This document shows, piece after piece, positions 33,157-41,051 of a stretch of DNA of 51,801 nucleotides; the first letter of the stretch is position 1; the number at the start of each line of letters is the position of its first letter. Location: NCBI GenBank assembly GCA_036506155.1, contig DASXSF010000062.1:1-51801 (forward strand), given 5' to 3'. Position numbers and translations under genes: made by a program. This DNA is from DASXRA01 sp036506155 (GTDB taxonomy: Bacteria > Actinomycetota > Actinomycetes > Mycobacteriales > Jatrophihabitantaceae). The notes beneath the pieces were generated by a model that saw only the letters and a program-made list of their open reading frames with translations, was not told where the DNA came from and searched no databases.

Positions 33157-34077
33157 CTAGTAAGTGAACCGAGTGTGGCGCCCGATGATCCGGGCGATGA
33201 GGTTGAGTCCCATGACGATAATGATCAAGGTGAGGGCCGCCCCCCACATGCGGTCTACAGCATAGTTGTGGATCGGCTGCCCGGTGAACGACCGGTTTGC
33301 GCCGAGGTTGGCAACCTGGGCGTTGATCATGCCCGGCAGCGAGGCTTGATACCCGTTGCTGAACAGGTTGCCGTTGATGTTGTCCGTATAGCCGACCAAG
33401 ATCAATATAGGGGCCGTTTCGCCGGCGACCCGGGCGATGCCGAGTACGACGCCGGTGATGATGCCCGTCAGCGCCGTCGGCACGGTGATGCGCACCACCG
33501 TCTTCCACTTGGGAACGCCGAGCGCGTACGACGCCTCGCGCAGCTCGTTGGGCACGAGCTTGAGCATCTCCTCGGTGGTGCGCACGATGACGGGAATCAT
33601 CAGGAGCACGAGGGCGAGCGACACGAGCCAGCCGGCGCGCTGGCCGTGGAAGGTCGTGACGAACACGGCATAGATGAACAGTGCCGCGACGATGGACGGC
33701 ACACCGCTCAGGATGTCGACCATGAACGTCGTCGCACGCGCGAGTGGCCCGCGGCCGTACTCGACGAGGTAGATGCCCACCATCACCGCTATCGGAACGG
33801 AGATCAGCGAGCACAGCGCCACCTGCTCCAGGGTGCCGAGGATGGCGTGCCACGCGCCGCCACCCGGGTCACGGTAGGTACGAGTGCCGACGGGTTGGGT
33901 GAACCAGCCGTTGCGGGTGATCGCGTTCCAGCCCTTGCTGACAACGGTCCACAGCAGCCAGACCAGTGGGATCAGCGCGACGCCGAACGCCAGCGTCACC
34001 AGCACTGTGGCGACCTGGTTCTTCACCTTCCGGGTGCCGTGGCCCGTCGACAGGGCGGCCGGTGCGACGGCGCTCAT
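33157..34077 (-). CDS. pstA: Phosphate ABC transporter permease
   Basis: A 306-residue inner-membrane permease with six main helices. The EAA loop is in EASYALGVPKWKTVVRITVP, and MVDILSGVPSIVAALFIYAV and GIARVAGETAPILILVG are PstA hallmarks. Together with PstC it forms the channel. The start overlaps the pstC stop by four bases, and pstB follows 13 bases later. Confidence 0.96.
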   Translation of the reverse strand: MSAVAPAALSTGHGTRKVKNQVATVLVTLAFGVALIPLVWLLWTVVSKGWNAITRNGWFTQPVGTRTYRDPGGGAWHAILGTLEQVALCSLISVPIAVMVGIYLVEYGRGPLARATTFMVDILSGVPSIVAALFIYAVFVTTFHGQRAGWLVSLALVLLMIPVIVRTTEEMLKLVPNELREASYALGVPKWKTVVRITVPTALTGIITGVVLGIARVAGETAPILILVGYTDNINGNLFSNGYQASLPGMINAQVANLGANRSFTGQPIHNYAVDRMWGAALTLIIIVMGLNLIARIIGRHTRFTY

Positions 34078-35273
34078 GTGAACTCCTTCCGCCGGCTGAC
34101 CACGCTTCGTGCCGCGACGTTGACCGCGAATGTCAGTACGAACAGCACCAGGCCGGCGGCGATGAATGCGCCCGTCTGCTTAGGATCGTTGAACTCGGCG
34201 GCGCTGTTCGCGATCTTCGAGGCGAACGTCTCCCCGCCGTTGAAGATCGAGAACGTGAACGGGGCGCCGGGGGATGGCTTGGACAGGATGAGCATGACTG
34301 CGATCGTCTCGCCCAATGCGCGCCCTAGGCCGAGCATCGAGCCGCTGATGAGGCCAGGGCGGCCGTACGGCAGCACGGCCATGCGGATCATCTCCCAGCG
34401 GGTGGCACCGAGCGCCCACGCCGCCTCGATGTTTTGCGGCGGGGTGCGCTCGAACACGTCGCGGCTGATTGCAGTGATGATCGGCAGGATCATGATGGCC
34501 AGCACGACGCCACCGTTGAAGATCGTGCCGACGTCGACATTCTCGTTCTTGAAAAGCGGGAATCCGCCCAGGTGGTACAGCACGCGCTGCACCGGCCGCA
34601 GGTGCGGCGCCAGCACGATGATGCCCCAGATGCCGTAGATGATGGAGGGGATCGCGGCCAGCAGGTCGACGACATACGCGACCGGCCGCGCTAGCGATTT
34701 CGGCGCGTAGTGGGTGATGAACAGTGCAATGCCGATGGCGATCGGCACGGCGAGCACCATCGCCACGAGCGAGATGATCACGGTGACCCAGAGCAGGTCG
34801 ACGATGCCGAAGTGCAAGGTACCTGTGTCGACGCTCCAGTCGCGCGAGAAGAGGAAGTTCGACTTGTTGTCGGCGAGTGCCGGTGCAGCGCGGGTGATCA
34901 GGAACGCGGCGATCAGGCCGATGAGGATTACTACGAACAGCCCGGAGCCGGCGGCCGCGCCGTGGAACAGCCGATCGCCGACGCGCGTCTTGCCCGCACT
35001 GACCAGTCCCGCCCCGGCGACGGGCGGGCCTCCCTCCAGCGTGCTGACCGCCAGGGGCTCCGCCGAAGCGAAGGCGCTCGGCTCACCGGCGCGGACGGCC
35101 GCGGCACCGCGCTCGGACACCTGGACCTCGGTCCGGGCGTCCTCCGCGGGCGCGTCGTCGTCCTCGCGGCTGTGTATCGGTCCCTCCACCGACTCCCCTC
35201 CGATGCTGGGTGGCGGCAGTGGCGCGGCAGGCCGGTTGGACGTGCCCCCACGCATGGTCTCTCGGTCTGCCAT
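34074..35273 (-). CDS. pstC: Phosphate ABC transporter permease with long N-terminal extension
   Basis: A 399-residue permease. PstC features are VDLLAAIPSIIYGIWGIIVL, EAAWALGATRWEMIRMAVLP (EAA loop) and GLGRALGETIAVMLIL. The first 95 residues before the first helix are disordered, Pro/Ala/Glu-rich sequence, longer than in most PstC proteins. Either the true start is further in or this is a real cytoplasmic tail. A stable hairpin separates the gene from pstS, and the stop overlaps pstA. Confidence 0.94.
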   Translation of the reverse strand: MADRETMRGGTSNRPAAPLPPPSIGGESVEGPIHSREDDDAPAEDARTEVQVSERGAAAVRAGEPSAFASAEPLAVSTLEGGPPVAGAGLVSAGKTRVGDRLFHGAAAGSGLFVVILIGLIAAFLITRAAPALADNKSNFLFSRDWSVDTGTLHFGIVDLLWVTVIISLVAMVLAVPIAIGIALFITHYAPKSLARPVAYVVDLLAAIPSIIYGIWGIIVLAPHLRPVQRVLYHLGGFPLFKNENVDVGTIFNGGVVLAIMILPIITAISRDVFERTPPQNIEAAWALGATRWEMIRMAVLPYGRPGLISGSMLGLGRALGETIAVMLILSKPSPGAPFTFSIFNGGETFASKIANSAAEFNDPKQTGAFIAAGLVLFVLTFAVNVAARSVVSRRKEFT

Positions 35274-35296
35274 GTCTGTCGCCCCTTATTAGCAAA

Positions 35297-35340
35297 GTTG
35301 TCCGTGTGCCGGGGCGCAACCACCGCGACACACGGACAAC
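35297..35340 (-). terminator. Hairpin between pstS and pstC
   Basis: GTTGTCCGTGTG (35297-35308) and CACACGGACAAC (35329-35340) pair perfectly over 12 bases, 20 bases after the pstS stop. It may end part of the transcription or protect the 3' end of a pstS message, giving more binding protein than permease, as in other binding-protein operons. Confidence 0.85.
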
Positions 35341-35359
35341 CGCATCTGAGTAGAGCGTC

Positions 35360-36478
35360 TTAGCCGATCGTGGCGACCGACGCTTGGACCTTGGCGTCGA
35401 TGTCACTTGGCAACGGCGCGTAGCCCAGGTCCGGCAGACCTTGCTGACCGGGGCCGGCCGTGTACGTCAGGAACGACTTGACCAGAGCGCCGATCGACGA
35501 GTTCGAGTACTTCTGGCACACGATCTCGTACGTCACCAGGATGATCGGGTATGCACCCGGGGTCTTGGTGGTGTAGTCGAGCTTCAACGTCAGGTCGTTC
35601 CCGGTGCCGGTGATCTGGGCTGCGCTGACTGCCTTGCCCGCCGAATCCGCGCTAAGTGCCACCGCGCCGCCGCCGTTGTCGACCTTGGCCATCGAGAGTC
35701 CGGCGCTGCCGGCGAACGACCACTCGATGTAGCCGATGCTGCCTTCGGTAGAGCTGATCGCCTGCTGCACGCCCTGCGACTTGGCCTTGCCCTGGCCGGT
35801 GCCGGCCCAGGTCTTGCTCGGCTTCGCGGTAAACACGGTGGGCGCCGTCGCGGCGAGGTACTTCTCGAAGTTCTCCGTGGTGCCCGACTCGTCCGAGCGG
35901 TAGAACACCGTGATCTTGCTGGAGGGCAGGCTGGCGCTCGAGTTCAGCGACTTGATCGCCGGGTCGTCCCAGGTGGTGATCTTGCCGGTGAAGATCTTCG
36001 CGATCACTTCCGGGTTGAGAGTGAGGTCGGTGACGCCGTTGAGTTTGAACGCGACCGCGATCGGGCCGGTGACCATCGGCAGGTTCAGCGCCGGACTCCC
36101 GCAGCGCTTTTGCGCGGCCGCCGGCTCACCCTTGTCAGGATTCAGGGCGGAGTCCGAGCCCGCGAAGTCGACCTGGCCGCCGTTGAACTGCTTCACACCG
36201 GCGCCGGAGCCGGTCGGGTTGTAGGCGATGGTCGCGCCGGAGCACTGCTTCTGGAAACTCTGGATCCACGCCTGGATGGCGTTCGTCTGGGCGGTCGAAC
36301 CCTCACCCTTCAGGTTGCCGGACGCGCAGGCTGTCGCGGCACCGGTGGCGCCGGAGGTGCCACCTCCAGCCGGTGTCGTGGTACTGCCCCCATTGTTGTT
36401 GCTGCTTGAGCCGCAGGCCGCCAGCGCGAGCGCGCCTGCGAGCACGGCGGCCGCTACGCCAGTCCGGTACAGCTTCAC
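35360..36478 (-). CDS. pstS: Phosphate-binding lipoprotein
   Basis: A 372-residue substrate-binding protein. The signal peptide ends with lipobox LAAC (Cys 22), then a Gly/Ser/Thr linker. The phosphate-binding blocks GEGSTAQTNAIQAWIQSF, YNPTGSGAGVKQF, DFAGSDSALN, and VFYRSDESGTTENFEKYL are intact. It captures phosphate outside the membrane for PstCAB. A PHO-box-like repeat lies about 85-100 bases upstream, so induction by low phosphate is expected. Confidence 0.97.
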   Translation of the reverse strand: MKLYRTGVAAAVLAGALALAACGSSSNNNGGSTTTPAGGGTSGATGAATACASGNLKGEGSTAQTNAIQAWIQSFQKQCSGATIAYNPTGSGAGVKQFNGGQVDFAGSDSALNPDKGEPAAAQKRCGSPALNLPMVTGPIAVAFKLNGVTDLTLNPEVIAKIFTGKITTWDDPAIKSLNSSASLPSSKITVFYRSDESGTTENFEKYLAATAPTVFTAKPSKTWAGTGQGKAKSQGVQQAISSTEGSIGYIEWSFAGSAGLSMAKVDNGGGAVALSADSAGKAVSAAQITGTGNDLTLKLDYTTKTPGAYPIILVTYEIVCQKYSNSSIGALVKSFLTYTAGPGQQGLPDLGYAPLPSDIDAKVQASVATIG

Positions 36479-36562
36479 GTTTTTGACCCCTTCGTCATTC
36501 GTCTACGGCGGATAACCAACCCCGGAAGGTAGGGCGATCAGGTGGCGCTCCGGGGTGGCTCG

Positions 36563-36580
36563 GGTAAACGCAAGGTGAAC
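36563..36580 (-). promoter_or_regulatory. PHO box-like direct repeat upstream of pstS
   Basis: On the minus strand, GTTCACC, TTGC, GTTTACC gives two seven-base units with 11-base spacing, the PhoP box layout of streptomycetes. It lies 85 bases before the pstS start. Another GTTCACC lies at 36629-36635, out of phase, near the mshD stop. Confidence 0.82.
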
Positions 36581-36639
36581 GTGGCTAGGCACGGGTGTGA
36601 CGCTTCTCGAACGGGCACATGTCCACCGGGTGAACAGCC

Positions 36640-37470
36640 TCACGGCAGGCGGTACTGCACGTCCAAGTCGTAAGGCGTGAACTCGTAGCGTTCGTACAGG
36701 CGCATCGCGGCGGTATTGGACTCATCTGCGTAGAGCATCACCTCGGTCACACCGCGGCGAAACAGGTACCGCAGCCCCGCACCGAGCAATGCCGGTCCGA
36801 GATGCAGCCCCTGCGCCTGCGGGGCGACGCCCAGCACGTACACCTCGCCGATGCCGGTGCGGTGCACCTTCGTCCAGTGGAAGCCGACGAGCGTGTCATC
36901 CCGCAGCGCCAGCAGGAAGCCGGACGGGTCGAACCACGGCTCGCGCTCACGCGCCTCGAGGTCGTTGCGTGTCCACCTGCCCTGTTCGGCGTGATCGGCG
37001 AAGGCAGCGGCGTTAACGGCGAGCCACGCGTCCTCGTCCTGCCCGGCGACGAACGCACGCAGCCGCACGCCTTCGGGCAGCGGCGCCTCGGGAACGTCGG
37101 ACGGTGGGCGGCGCAGCTGCCACAGCACCCGGTGTTTGGTGTAGCCGCGCGCCGTCGCCGCGGCGCCGACCGGGCTGCGCTTGCCGTGCGACCACACGAT
37201 CGGGCGCGCGACGAGCCGTTCCAGCTCGGTGAGCAGCGCCGGGGTGGCGTTCGCCAGGTCGGCGATCTCGGCGACGTCGCCGTCGAGCTGCGCGTACCCG
37301 TCGATGTCGCCGGCCACGAGATGGGCCAGGCCGGGACGCGACGAGTCGAGCTGCAGCACCGCGTGGTCGCTCAACGGCGGGGCGCCATCACGCGCGTTTA
37401 CCGCCTCCGCCAGTGCGCGGACCTGTTGCCGCAGGCCGTCGTCGAGAACGTCGAGGACGGCGACCTGCAC
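36640..37470 (-). CDS. mshD: Mycothiol synthase
   Basis: A 276-residue protein of two GNAT acetyltransferase domains. It adds the acetyl group to Cys-GlcN-Ins in the last step of mycothiol synthesis, the low-molecular-weight thiol of actinobacteria. The C-terminal domain shows YVLGVAPQAQGLHLGPALLG, the acetyl-CoA loop, and LYADESNTAAMRLYERYEF. The middle region WQLRRP and WFDPSGFLLA is typical. It starts 9 bases after the glnR stop and lies upstream of pst, as in mycobacteria. Confidence 0.95.
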   Translation of the reverse strand: MQVAVLDVLDDGLRQQVRALAEAVNARDGAPPLSDHAVLQLDSSRPGLAHLVAGDIDGYAQLDGDVAEIADLANATPALLTELERLVARPIVWSHGKRSPVGAAATARGYTKHRVLWQLRRPPSDVPEAPLPEGVRLRAFVAGQDEDAWLAVNAAAFADHAEQGRWTRNDLEAREREPWFDPSGFLLALRDDTLVGFHWTKVHRTGIGEVYVLGVAPQAQGLHLGPALLGAGLRYLFRRGVTEVMLYADESNTAAMRLYERYEFTPYDLDVQYRLP

Positions 37471-37479
37471 TCGCTCAAG

Positions 37480-38205
37480 CTACAGGTCGACCAGATCGTC
37501 AGCAGGCGTGCGGCGGGCGTGGGGGACGGCCGGCTCGGATGACGGGCGGACGAACTTGTATCCGACGTTGCGCACAGTGCCGATCAGCGCCTCGTGTTCG
37601 GAGCCGAGCTTGGCGCGCAGCCGCCGGACGTGCACGTCGACGGTGCGGCTGCCACCGAAGTAGTCGTAGCCCCAGACCTCCTGGACGAGGTGCGAGCGGG
37701 TGAACACCCGGCCGGCGTGCTGGGCCAGGAACTTCAGCAGCTCGAACTCCTTGTAGGTGAGGTCGAGGGCGCGGCCCGAGAGCCGGGCAGTGTAGGTGGT
37801 CTCGTCGATGACAAGGTCGCCGATCTGGATGTGGTCGGGCGTCGGGTCGGCGCACCGCGCACGCCGGTCGACGGCGAGGCGCAGCCGTGCGTCGAGTTCG
37901 GCGGGGCCTGCCGTGTCGAGGACGACGTCGTCGATCGTCCAGTCGGCAGACAGCGCGATCAGCCCGCCCTCGGTCAGCACGGCCAGCACCGGGACGTCGC
38001 GGCCGAGCGCGGCGAGCACGCGCGTGAAGGAGCGCCCCCCCGCGAGGTCGCGGCGGGCGTCGACGAGGATGACCTCGCCGGGGGTGCGCTCGACCAGCCG
38101 GCCGGCGTCGAAGGGCAACACTGTGACCGTGTGGGGCAGCAGGCCTAGCGCGGGCAACACTTCGGTGGTCGGTTGCATCGCATTGGTCAGCAGCACGAGT
38201 TCCAT
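37480..38205 (-). CDS. glnR: GlnR, OmpR-type global nitrogen regulator
   Basis: A 241-residue response regulator. The receiver domain opens MELVLLTNAMQPTTEVLPAL, with the unphosphorylated Asp in VILVDARRDLAGG, typical of orphan GlnR which works as a dimer without a kinase. The winged helix TYKEFELLKFLAQHAGRVFT and GSRTVDVHVRRLRAKLGSE is near identical to known GlnR. It controls glutamine synthetase, ammonium and nitrate genes, none here. GGAGACG precedes the ATG. mshD follows in the same operon, and an alpha/beta hydrolase gene diverges 65 bases away. Confidence 0.96.
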   Translation of the reverse strand: MELVLLTNAMQPTTEVLPALGLLPHTVTVLPFDAGRLVERTPGEVILVDARRDLAGGRSFTRVLAALGRDVPVLAVLTEGGLIALSADWTIDDVVLDTAGPAELDARLRLAVDRRARCADPTPDHIQIGDLVIDETTYTARLSGRALDLTYKEFELLKFLAQHAGRVFTRSHLVQEVWGYDYFGGSRTVDVHVRRLRAKLGSEHEALIGTVRNVGYKFVRPSSEPAVPHARRTPADDLVDL

Positions 38206-38269
38206 GGCACGTCTCCTGATGGGCGGACCAGGCGGCGCTGCCCAGCGGCGTCGTAGGCAGGATAGCAAT

Positions 38270-39031
38270 GTGCCTCCTGCGCAGCTCGTCAGATTGACCA
38301 CATCGGATGATGTGGCAATCGCCGCCGACCACTGGCCCGCCGATGGCGCGCTGGCGTACCTCGTAGCGCACGGCTTCACCGGTTCGGGCCGTGCCCCGCA
38401 GGTCCGGCGCATCGCCGCGCAACTCGCCGGTACGGGCGCTGCCGTGCTGGCGCTGGACTTCCGCGGTCACGGCCGTTCCGGCGGGCGCTCGACGCTCGGC
38501 GATCTCGAGGTGCACGATGTCGCCGCCGCAGTGGCGTTCCTGCGAGCGGCCGGTCACACGCGAATCGCGCTGGTCGGCTGGTCGATGGGTGGCTCGGCGG
38601 TGCTGCGTTACGCGGGACTGGGCGGTGACGCCGACGCCGTGGTCAGCGTCAGCTCGCCGGGTCACTGGTGGGAACGCGGCACTGCGCGGATGCGCCTCGT
38701 GCACTGGGCGGCCGAGACGCGCGCCGGTCACGTCCTCACGCGGCTCGTCACCGGGACGCGGCTGCCTGACACCGGGTGGCTCCGGCTGCCCGAGTCACCG
38801 GTAGAGGTGGTCGCCGCGATCACGCCGCGTCCGCTGCTGATCGTCCACGGGGATGCCGACCACTACTTCCCGCTGCGGCACGCCGAGGCGCTCGCCGCAG
38901 CGGCGGCGAACGCCGTGTTCTGGGCGGAAGCCGGCATGGGCCACGCGGAGAGCGCTACCACGCCGGCGCTCGTCGGGCGGCTGGACGCCTGGGTTCGGCA
39001 GGCACTCGAGGCGCCGGCTCTGCGACCATGA
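38270..39031 (+). CDS. Alpha/beta hydrolase
   Basis: A 253-residue serine hydrolase fold: LVAHGFTGSGRAPQ oxyanion region, ALDFRGHGRSGG, nucleophile elbow VGWSMGGSAVL, acid LIVHGDADHYFP and base GMGHAES. The family includes lysophospholipases and esterases; the substrate is open. Start taken at GTG 38270, preceded by AGGAT seven bases away; the divergent glnR limits earlier starts. The stop overlaps the following membrane gene as ATGA, so the two are coupled. Confidence 0.9.
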   Translation: MPPAQLVRLTTSDDVAIAADHWPADGALAYLVAHGFTGSGRAPQVRRIAAQLAGTGAAVLALDFRGHGRSGGRSTLGDLEVHDVAAAVAFLRAAGHTRIALVGWSMGGSAVLRYAGLGGDADAVVSVSSPGHWWERGTARMRLVHWAAETRAGHVLTRLVTGTRLPDTGWLRLPESPVEVVAAITPRPLLIVHGDADHYFPLRHAEALAAAAANAVFWAEAGMGHAESATTPALVGRLDAWVRQALEAPALRP

Positions 39032-39975
39032 GACACGTGGCGAGCGACGGCAGGTGGGTGGACCCACTGAGCGTCACCGCGCAGTTCCCCGTGATCGACG
39101 ATTACGTGTTCGGGCCGCAGGACCCGAATCCATTCGTCGGCCGACCCCCGGACGCCCCCGAGCCGCCGCGCGCGCCGGGGCGGGTGAGCCACCTCGGCGG
39201 TGCGGTGTCCTCGGCGATCGTCACGGTAGGCATCGCCGTCGCGGCGAACTACGGTGCAACCGCCCTGCTGATCGCCGTGGCAGCAGCGCAGGGCGTTCTG
39301 GTGCTCACCTGGGTGTTCGGCACCGTGCTGCCGGGGCGGCTCGGGGCAATCGTCGTCGGGGCGCTCGCCGCGACTGGCGCCGACGTCATCGTGTCGAAGT
39401 GGCCGCACGGACAGCTCGGGACACTAGTGGTCATCCTCGGACTCGCCATCCCGGCGATGTTCATCCACCAGCTCACCCGCGGTGTGGTGCGTACGCGTGT
39501 CGTGGAGTCGCTGTCGGACATCGCGTTACTTGTGGTGGCCGTCGTGTCCATGGCCGCGTTCGTGCAGCTCGGCCACGAGATGCTCGGCACCGAGATGGTC
39601 ACCGGCGTCGCTCTCGCCGCCGGATGCGCCCTCGTCGCCGGGCATCTCGTCGACATGGTCTGGCCGGTGCCGCGTTTCGATACCAACGTGCGGCGGGGCC
39701 TGCTTGCCGTGGTCGTCGCCGCGGCGGTCGGCGCCAGCGTGACGTACCTGCGGCTCTCCGACACTGTCGATTTCGCGTCCGCGCGCTCGCTGTACCTCGG
39801 GGCATCCGTGGGTGCGATCGTCAGCTTGTTCGCGGTCGGCGCCGCGTTCGTCCAGTACAGCCTGCCGCGGGGCGGGCGTCTGGCGGCGATCACCCGTCCG
39901 GTCGCCGGCGCCTTCATGTCCGTTGGGCTGCTGGCACCGGTCGCCTACCTCCTGTGCCTGATCATCCGTGGGTGA
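39028..39975 (+). CDS. Conserved actinobacterial integral membrane protein
   Basis: A 315-residue protein. A soluble N-terminus of about 55 residues contains Pro-rich PPDAPEPPRAPGR; about nine hydrophobic helices follow, for example VSSAIVTVGIAVAANYGATA, IALLVVAVVSMAAFVQLG and GALAFMSVGLLAPVAYLL-like near the end. I do not recognise the family. It is translationally coupled to the alpha/beta hydrolase and ends 37 bases before the lmeA-type gene, so all three may work at the cell envelope. Confidence 0.85.
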   Translation: MRHVASDGRWVDPLSVTAQFPVIDDYVFGPQDPNPFVGRPPDAPEPPRAPGRVSHLGGAVSSAIVTVGIAVAANYGATALLIAVAAAQGVLVLTWVFGTVLPGRLGAIVVGALAATGADVIVSKWPHGQLGTLVVILGLAIPAMFIHQLTRGVVRTRVVESLSDIALLVVAVVSMAAFVQLGHEMLGTEMVTGVALAAGCALVAGHLVDMVWPVPRFDTNVRRGLLAVVVAAAVGASVTYLRLSDTVDFASARSLYLGASVGAIVSLFAVGAAFVQYSLPRGGRLAAITRPVAGAFMSVGLLAPVAYLLCLIIRG

Positions 39976-39999
39976 GGGTTCCGGCATTGCTCAGCTGGG

Positions 40000-40005
40000 T
40001 ACAGT
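40000..40005 (+). promoter_or_regulatory. Putative -10 of the lmeA-type gene
   Basis: TACAGT ends seven bases before the GTG at 40013, the spacing expected for a leaderless message. No clear -35. Confidence 0.5.
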
Positions 40006-40012
40006 GCCCGGC

Positions 40013-40756
40013 GTGAATGACCTAGGGCCGGGACACCGCCGACGCTGGCCGTGGATCACGGCAATCGCCGTCGTCGCGCTTGTCGGCCTGCTCGTCGCCG
40101 CTGACCGCGTCACGGCCGGTCTGGCCGAGTCGGCGGTGGCAAAACGGATCAACCAGCAGTCGCCGTTCGTGGACAGCAGCAGCAAGGCGCACGTGACCAT
40201 CAACGGCTTCCCGTTCTTGACGCAGGCGCTCTCCGGCCGATACGACGACATCCGGGTCACCGGCAACGCGCTCACCATCGACAACGTGAAGGGCGTCAAC
40301 CTCGACGCGCACATGCACGGCGTCCACGTACCGCTCGGCAACGCGATAAACCGGGACGTGAGATCACTGCCGATCGACCACGTCAGCGCTATGGCAACTG
40401 TCCCGTTCTCCGAAGCGGCGCGGCTCACCGGTATCGACGGGCTGCAGCTGTCCGACAACAACGGCGCGCTTCATGTCTCGCTCGGCGTCAGCGTGCCAGT
40501 CATGGGCGACGTGACCGCCTCGGCGGACGCCGACGTCCACGTCGACGGCAACACGCTCGCATACCAGGTGGGCCAAATCGTCGTCAACGGCGCGCCTGTG
40601 CCGGATGCGCTCTCTTCGACCATCCAGCAGCAGATGAACGGCGCGCTGACGCTGCCGCAGCTGCCGTACCACCTTCAGGTGACCGGCGTACGCGCGACGC
40701 CAGCGGGGATCGAAGCCATAGCGCGGGCCGATCACATCGTCGTCGAGACTGACTGA
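40013..40756 (+). CDS. lmeA: LmeA-type DUF2993 protein
   Basis: A 247-residue protein with one N-terminal hydrophobic helix (WPWITAIAVVALVGLLVAAD) and an exported LmeA/DUF2993 domain: KAHVTINGFPFLTQALSGRY, DIRVTGNALTID and LQLSDNNGALHVSLGV. In mycobacteria LmeA is a phospholipid-binding protein needed for lipomannan elongation, and its gene lies by glnR, as here. The gene may be leaderless with TACAGT seven bases before the GTG at 40013; a longer frame exists but overlaps the upstream gene. Confidence 0.85.
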   Translation: MNDLGPGHRRRWPWITAIAVVALVGLLVAADRVTAGLAESAVAKRINQQSPFVDSSSKAHVTINGFPFLTQALSGRYDDIRVTGNALTIDNVKGVNLDAHMHGVHVPLGNAINRDVRSLPIDHVSAMATVPFSEAARLTGIDGLQLSDNNGALHVSLGVSVPVMGDVTASADADVHVDGNTLAYQVGQIVVNGAPVPDALSSTIQQQMNGALTLPQLPYHLQVTGVRATPAGIEAIARADHIVVETD

Positions 40757-40847
40757 TTCCGCCGGTTCGCGTCTCTCGGCCGCGCCCACAAGGGGCCTAT
40801 CCTCGAGCCGCACCGCCCATGGCCGCCCTCCTCGTACGTTTCGGGTT

Positions 40848-40875
40848 TTGCCGGTGCCCGGCGGGCGGCTAGTCT
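40848..40875 (+). promoter_or_regulatory. Promoter of the cysteine leader/sulfurtransferase operon
   Basis: TTGCCG (40848-40853) and TAGTCT (40870-40875) are spaced by 16 bases and would start RNA at or next to the leader ATG (40884), giving a leaderless transcript. Confidence 0.6.
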
Positions 40876-40883
40876 TCAGTGCC

Positions 40884-40970
40884 ATGGGCTCCGTGAGCAC
40901 TCCTTTGCTCACTTCGCGCCGCGCGGTCGACCTGTGCCGTGTGGGCAGCTGCCTGTGTCACGCCCGCTGA
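40884..40970 (+). CDS. Cysteine-rich leader peptide (attenuator)
   Basis: A 28-codon ORF, ATG to TGA, whose C-terminal half is VDLCRVGSCLCHAR, with three Cys codons (TGC, TGC, TGT). Leader peptides with an R-x-VDLCR-x4-CLC pattern lie before sulfur genes in many actinobacteria, and polycysteine leaderless ORFs in mycobacteria act as cysteine-responsive attenuators of this same sulfurtransferase locus. There is no Shine-Dalgarno, and the -10 position fits leaderless translation. Confidence 0.88.
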   Translation: MGSVSTPLLTSRRAVDLCRVGSCLCHAR

Positions 40971-40980
40971 TCGGGCGCTC

Positions 40981-41046
40981 TCTCCTTATCCGCGCCCTAC
41001 CGCGCCTCGTCTATAGCTTTACCCATCTCTATCGCTAAAGAGGAGA
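40981..41046 (+). promoter_or_regulatory. Anti-Shine-Dalgarno / Shine-Dalgarno pair of the attenuator
   Basis: TCTCCTT at 40981-40987 can pair over seven bases (one G-T) with GAGGAGA at 41040-41046, the ribosome site of the sulfurtransferase gene. The first element begins ten bases after the leader stop, so a ribosome stalled on the Cys codons would leave RNA folding different from one that finishes. Confidence 0.65.
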
Positions 41047-41051
41047 ATCCT

